Below are positions 33,290-37,547 of a stretch of 37,547 nucleotides of DNA, in pieces. Below the pieces are notes generated by a model, which saw only the letters and a list, made by a program, of their open reading frames with translations, was not told the origin of the DNA and searched no databases. Each line of letters starts with the position of its first letter. The stretch's first letter is position 1. A program made the translations under genes and the position numbers. Source of the stretch: Bacteroidota bacterium (GTDB lineage Bacteria; Bacteroidota; Ignavibacteria; Ignavibacteriales; Melioribacteraceae); assembly GCA_021812705.1 (NCBI GenBank), contig JAKAMT010000010.1:1-37547 (forward strand), given 5' to 3'.

Positions 33290-34978
33290 CTATTCTACGT
33301 ACAAATACCGTTTAATTTTCTGAGTCGGAGTTTTTTCAAACGGTTCGCGCTGTTCAATAACTTTATTTATTCTTGAAAAAGTATTTACTCTTTCATTTAT
33401 CTGAACGTGAAGATCGGATAAAATTTTATTTATTATTTCTCTGGCTTTGATTTCCGTCATCCGCTGTATCTTGAATTCGTTGTCGATCTCTTCATAATTG
33501 AGATAGATTTTTGCAATCAGCTGATCTCCCCTGTCAAGCACCAACGATTCAAGAGTATACGGAAATTCATTTATTATCGATTCAATCTCTTCGGGATAGA
33601 TATTTTTTCCGTTCGGACCGATGATAACATTTTTGGATCTTCCCTTAATAAAAAGGTAGCCGTCCTTATCAATCATCCCCAGATCGCCGCTTTTAAACCA
33701 GCCGTCCTCGGTAAAAACTTCTTTTGTTCTCTCGGGATCTCTGAAATATCCTTTCATAACATTCGGACCCTTAATCAATATTTCGCCTTCGCCGTTTTTC
33801 GGATCCGGATTATCAATCTTAACCTGCATCCATTTCATCGCCTTTCCGGCAGAGCGGAGGCGCACACCTTCCGGTCCCGTGCCCGTTACGAGCGGAGAAG
33901 TTTCCGTAAGGCCGTAACCGATTGCATAAGGAAATCCGGCTTCCTTTAAAAATCTTTCCACATCTGCAGAGAGCGCGGCGCCTCCGATGCAAAACATTTT
34001 CAGTTCACCGCCGAAAGTGTGCATCAATTTTTTGCCCGCAATTTTATTCAGCTTCTTTCTCACGGTCGGAATTTTATACAACCCTCTTATAACGGCATTC
34101 TTGTTGAATTCCGGTAATATTTTTGCTTTGTAAATTTTTTCGATTATAAGAGGCACCGCAAGCATAACGGTAGGTTTTACTTTTGAAAGAGCCGGCAGAA
34201 GGGCGGCGGCTGTGGGAGGCTTATCCAGATACGTTATTGATGCTCCTCTGATGAACGGCACCACAAGTCCAAGTGTAGATTCCATAGTATGAAACAGAGG
34301 AAGCATTGAGAGCATTCTTGTTTCAGAATCCACATGCACCATATCCAGTGTGGAAAGAGCATCCGAAACAACATTTTTGTGCGTAAGGATGACGCCTTTT
34401 GAGTGCCCCGTTGTACCGCTGGTGTAGAGAATTAAAGCGGGATTATCTTCCTCAACTTCATCCGGAATTATACCAACAAATTTCAACGCTGCTTCTTTAA
34501 TTTTAGCGAATTCTTTTTTGCCGCCGGATATCACTTCTTTCAGAAAATCATTTTTGGTGTCGGCCGGAATAACGGAAAAATCATCCAACAGAATTCTGGT
34601 TTGTATGGAATCTGCTTCCTCAATTTTATTGAAGTATTTAACCGAAACAAACACAGCTTTACTTTCAGAATGGCGGAGAATATGAGTCACCTCTTCCGAA
34701 TGAAATTCCGTCATTATAGGAACTGCAATCGCCCCCATTGTGGTTATTGCAAAATATGCAATTGCCCAGTTCGGCTGATTCTCACTCAATATTGCAACTT
34801 TGTCTCCGGCGATGATTCCTTCATTTTTTAAAAATTCGGAAATCGAGTCTGTTTTAGCTTTGAATTCACGATAAGTAATTTTATGCCGGTCCACAAACGA
34901 AACGCAATTATTATCCGCAAATTTTTCAGCGCTGGAATTTAACACCTGCAGAAGAGTTAGCTTTTTCAACTGATCCAT
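33290..34978 (-). CDS. Long-chain acyl-CoA synthetase / AMP-dependent ligase
   Basis: 562 residues, ANL superfamily. ATP P-loop LYTSGTTGHSKG (184-195), adenine-binding GYGLTETSP, ribose-binding SGDLGMIDKDGY and the hinge IKGRSKNVI; the final PTQKIKR carries the catalytic lysine. The set fits long-chain fatty acid ligation to CoA (fadD-like); other carboxylates cannot be excluded. The 112 bp upstream to the CDF gene show nothing else. Confidence 0.9.
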   Translation of the reverse strand: MDQLKKLTLLQVLNSSAEKFADNNCVSFVDRHKITYREFKAKTDSISEFLKNEGIIAGDKVAILSENQPNWAIAYFAITTMGAIAVPIMTEFHSEEVTHILRHSESKAVFVSVKYFNKIEEADSIQTRILLDDFSVIPADTKNDFLKEVISGGKKEFAKIKEAALKFVGIIPDEVEEDNPALILYTSGTTGHSKGVILTHKNVVSDALSTLDMVHVDSETRMLSMLPLFHTMESTLGLVVPFIRGASITYLDKPPTAAALLPALSKVKPTVMLAVPLIIEKIYKAKILPEFNKNAVIRGLYKIPTVRKKLNKIAGKKLMHTFGGELKMFCIGGAALSADVERFLKEAGFPYAIGYGLTETSPLVTGTGPEGVRLRSAGKAMKWMQVKIDNPDPKNGEGEILIKGPNVMKGYFRDPERTKEVFTEDGWFKSGDLGMIDKDGYLFIKGRSKNVIIGPNGKNIYPEEIESIINEFPYTLESLVLDRGDQLIAKIYLNYEEIDNEFKIQRMTEIKAREIINKILSDLHVQINERVNTFSRINKVIEQREPFEKTPTQKIKRYLYVE

Positions 34979-35090
34979 TTTATCTCAAAAATTAATTAGT
35001 GAAAAATACAAAATTATTTGTGATTGAAGTTTGGGAGGATCTTGATAAGAACCATTAAATGAAAGATGAACAAATTGAAATGAAAATAAT

Positions 35091-35942
35091 TTAAACAGGA
35101 TCTACATGAACAAACACGGTTTGAATCTCGTCAATTTTTTCGAGCGCATATTTTACTTCTTTGCCTATATCATGCGATAATGAAGTTGGGCTGTTCTTGT
35201 CTACCTCAATGTGAATTTCAACGTGAAACTTATCGCCGACGTAATGAGACCTGAGATCATTAATCCCTTTCACTCCTTCAATTTTTAAAGTTATTTCTTT
35301 TATCCTGGATGTAAAATCATGATCGCCCGAGCGCCCCATTAAATAGTCCAGATTTTCCCTGGCTACTTCATAACCGGATTTGAAAATGAACATAGCAACC
35401 ATAATTCCGGCAATGCTGTCTATCACTTTAAAATTAAAAGCGGCGCCAATTACTCCGACCAGCGCTATTGAAGAAGCAAGCACGTCGTTTATGCTGTCTA
35501 CTGAGGCGGCGCGTATAGCCGGACTATTGTAGGTTTTTCCTATTCTTACCTGATACCGGTTCAGAATTATTTTTACCAGAATAGTAATTAACAGAACTAT
35601 ATAAACGGAAGGGATTGTGCGGATGGTTTGCGGCTCAATAAGCCTCTTAACAGATTCTTCAATTATATTAATTCCAACCACGAATGCGAATACCGCGAGC
35701 ATGAACGCCGCAAGCGGCTGCGCCGCGTTATGACCGAACTGATGCTTCTGGTCCGGTTTGTCTGCAGATATTTTAACCGCTATTTTTATCCCGATTGAAA
35801 CAAGAATATCCGTGAATGAATTTAACGCCTCGGAGATCACCGCAATAGAGTTGGATATAACTCCAACGACTGCTTTTATTACAAACAGAAAGATGTTAAC
35901 CGCAAGAGCAGTATTCGTAGCACGCTTTAGATGGTCTGTCAT
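35091..35942 (-). CDS. Cation diffusion facilitator family transporter, manganese-type site
   Basis: 283 residues: six membrane helices followed by a soluble C-terminal domain (about 205-283, HVEIHIEVD and VFVHVDP). CDF proteins export divalent cations against protons. The transport-site residues are N41 and D45 on helix 2 (ALNSFTD) and D149 and D153 on helix 5 (SVDSIND). That N-D-D-D combination resembles the Mn exporter MntE, while zinc CDFs use His or Asp at the first position and His at helix 5. Manganese export is therefore favoured. Single gene. Confidence 0.9.
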   Translation of the reverse strand: MTDHLKRATNTALAVNIFLFVIKAVVGVISNSIAVISEALNSFTDILVSIGIKIAVKISADKPDQKHQFGHNAAQPLAAFMLAVFAFVVGINIIEESVKRLIEPQTIRTIPSVYIVLLITILVKIILNRYQVRIGKTYNSPAIRAASVDSINDVLASSIALVGVIGAAFNFKVIDSIAGIMVAMFIFKSGYEVARENLDYLMGRSGDHDFTSRIKEITLKIEGVKGINDLRSHYVGDKFHVEIHIEVDKNSPTSLSHDIGKEVKYALEKIDEIQTVFVHVDPV

Positions 35943-36009
35943 AAAATATTTTAAATTATAATCCGAGGTTAATTTGCGCTCTAAAAAAATAAATATTTAT
36001 AGAATTACT

Positions 36010-37547
36010 TCAAATTATTCTTTGCGAAATCTGCGTTCTGAACAATTCGAACGAGAGCCACCAATCCAGCTCATCGAAACTTTTTTGATTTTTTCCTGAT
36101 TTAATGCCGGTTAAAAGCGCATTCAATTTCTTTTTGTCATAAAAGCCGCACTCATTAACATCCTGTGAATTTATCCGGTCGGCAATGAACGGCGCCACTG
36201 ATAAAATTAATCTATTTTTTTCTTCGTCCACCGCGGCATTCCCGTTCATTTTTTTTCTAAAGCCATTCATTATTCTTGAAGCGAATGTTCCCCTCCCAAA
36301 AGGCTGAACATATTTTCCCTTAACCAGCGGATATTTCTGCAAACGCATTTCATTCTTCATGATTAATGATCTGAACAACTTTCCGTCTTTTCTGTTTTTC
36401 ACGGGTAAGGCAATTAGATTTTGGATTAACGACGGCTGGAGAAAAGGCATGAATGAAGGAACGATTTGATCGAGCCGGGTTTGTTCATGCGAGTAATAAT
36501 TCTTTATTCTTGTGTTTACGGCAAAGAGGTCTATCCAGTTTTCTTTTCCGATCTTACGCGGATCCGGAAGCAGTTCCAAAATCTCTTTCAACTGTTCAAC
36601 AATTCCTTTTTCCATGAGCGAGTTTATTTCTTCAGAAAAAACATCTGCGCGGTGCAAACGCAGATAATTTGCCAATAATTCTGCATCGCTGTTCACAATA
36701 TGTTTGGAACCGAGAAAAAGAAGCCGGTTAAAAAATTCTCTTCTCCAGATCTCGCCGAATCCTCCGTCAATGATAATTTTGCCCTCACCTTCTATCGCTT
36801 TGTAATTCCGAAGATGCGAAAATGATGATGCGCTGTTATTCACTACGCTCACGGCCGTATACTGACTTAATTCTTCCAGAAACAGATCCGGAGTAGGAAT
36901 GTCCAGGTTAATCTGATTATTAGAAATTGAGAAGTCTGAACAAATCTTTTCCGCAATCTCCCGGTCTAAATTTCCCGAATGTCCGAAAGTATGAGTATCC
37001 CAATTCCTTTTTTTATTATTCAGAAGAGAGCTAAAAATGACCCGCGAATCCAGTCCCCCCGAAAAACTCAACGACAGCTCATTCTTTTCGAGAGGGAAGC
37101 GGATCAGTTCTTCGAGCGCCGAATTAAAATTGAAAATCGATTGCTCATTACTGCTGACCCAGATATCAGGCGGATTATTTTTTTTATTGATCTTTTTGCC
37201 AATCAAACCGACAGAGAGGAATGTTCCGCCTGAAACGCGTTCTATATTTTTCAGAACGCTTTCCGGCGAAATTTGATTAAATAATTTCCAGCGGCTTCCG
37301 AATTGTTTGAAGTCGATTTGAGTTTCTGTGAATTTTGAAATCCAGTCTATTCTTGTGGAGAAAAAAATACCTCTTTTATTATTAACACAATAGTAAAAAT
37401 CGCGAAGGCCAATCCTGTCTGTCGCGAATTCAATTTTTTCATTGTCCCAGTTGATTAATATCCAGTGCCCGTCAATTTTAATCTCATCAAAACGGCGGGA
37501 GGCTGAAATCTGAGACCAGTCTGTTTCCGATAAAAATTTTCTCTGTT
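36010..37547 (-). CDS. Asparagine synthase-like protein (5' end beyond the window)
   Basis: The frame stays open from the right edge to a stop at 36010; an apparent start at 37206 is only an internal TTG. The visible N-terminal part (513 residues in all) resembles the glutamine-amidotransferase half of AsnB (ATDRIGLRDFYY; ERVSGGTFLSVG), but Cys2 would lie outside the window. The synthetase half has the PP-loop SFSGGLDSR, about 30 residues after the GATase part, and TFGHSGNLDREIA. Many such proteins in polysaccharide or peptide-modifying clusters are not true asparagine synthases; with nothing else to go on, the substrate is open. Confidence 0.85.
   Translation of the reverse strand, partial: QRKFLSETDWSQISASRRFDEIKIDGHWILINWDNEKIEFATDRIGLRDFYYCVNNKRGIFFSTRIDWISKFTETQIDFKQFGSRWKLFNQISPESVLKNIERVSGGTFLSVGLIGKKINKKNNPPDIWVSSNEQSIFNFNSALEELIRFPLEKNELSLSFSGGLDSRVIFSSLLNNKKRNWDTHTFGHSGNLDREIAEKICSDFSISNNQINLDIPTPDLFLEELSQYTAVSVVNNSASSFSHLRNYKAIEGEGKIIIDGGFGEIWRREFFNRLLFLGSKHIVNSDAELLANYLRLHRADVFSEEINSLMEKGIVEQLKEILELLPDPRKIGKENWIDLFAVNTRIKNYYSHEQTRLDQIVPSFMPFLQPSLIQNLIALPVKNRKDGKLFRSLIMKNEMRLQKYPLVKGKYVQPFGRGTFASRIMNGFRKKMNGNAAVDEEKNRLILSVAPFIADRINSQDVNECGFYDKKKLNALLTGIKSGKNQKSFDELDWWLSFELFRTQISQRII

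Noticed and set aside
25818-34996. Short shared string TCTCAAAAATTAATT near 25820 and 34984 as a repeat
   Set aside because: AT-rich, short and just two copies; likely chance.
37206-37207. Start of the asparagine-synthase-like gene at 37206
   Set aside because: The codon is an internal TTG; the frame continues with AsnB-like sequence to the window edge.

Overview
The window is one contiguous piece of a bacterial chromosome, densely packed with genes and moderately AT-rich. No tRNA, rRNA, CRISPR or phage genes are visible. Gene content (mitochondrial-type P5C dehydrogenase, S37 peptidase, a DUF2752/TM2 pair, short MoaA, Prc-type protease) points to the Bacteroidota/Chlorobiota-Ignavibacteriota group. 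Many genes have clear Shine-Dalgarno sequences, which is unusual for Bacteroidia and favours an Ignavibacteria-like lineage. This placement is inference only.

Region 1 (1-5592, + strand) is an amino-acid catabolic cluster: the C-terminal part of an M24 (Xaa-Pro peptidase/prolidase-type) enzyme, a monofunctional proline dehydrogenase, a DapA-family aldolase resembling HOGA1, a class V aminotransferase resembling alanine-glyoxylate aminotransferase, a small cupin, and an ALDH4A1-type P5C dehydrogenase. Together they match the animal mitochondrial 4-hydroxyproline pathway almost step for step. The dehydrogenase also appears to have lost the tyrosine that normally excludes hydroxyproline.

Region 2 (5594-15437) is a molybdenum/tungsten island. 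On the - strand lie wtpA-wtpB-wtpC (oxyanion import) and moeA-moaA-moaC-[GIY-YIG]-MOSC/MoaB fusion (pterin cofactor synthesis). A large aldehyde:ferredoxin oxidoreductase is divergent to them. A thiF-thiS-like pair lies convergent to it. The GIY-YIG gene is bracketed by two oppositely oriented palindromic repeats and looks like a small inserted unit.

Region 3 (15663-21603, + strand) holds housekeeping and envelope genes: a CBS-pair protein, a secreted S37 peptidase, DUF2721 plus aat, an outer-membrane barrel, class II fructose-bisphosphate aldolase, DUF2752 plus TM2, and a decayed cold-shock gene.

Region 4 (21604-23703) is a cysE-cysK operon. It is preceded by a 35-43 codon leader ORF that ends in Arg-Cys-Cys-Cys-Cys-stop, a candidate cysteine-sensing leader peptide and the most interesting regulatory signal here.

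Region 5 (23706-37547) holds marC, a group II PLP decarboxylase with an alpha/beta hydrolase, proS, rsmI, an Nfu-type Fe-S scaffold, an unannotated 53-residue basic protein, ybaK, a prc-type protease, an MmcQ/YjbR protein, an acyl-CoA synthetase, a CDF transporter with a Mn-type (N-D-D-D) site, and a partial asparagine-synthase-like protein that runs off the right edge. Several strong intrinsic terminators separate the units.
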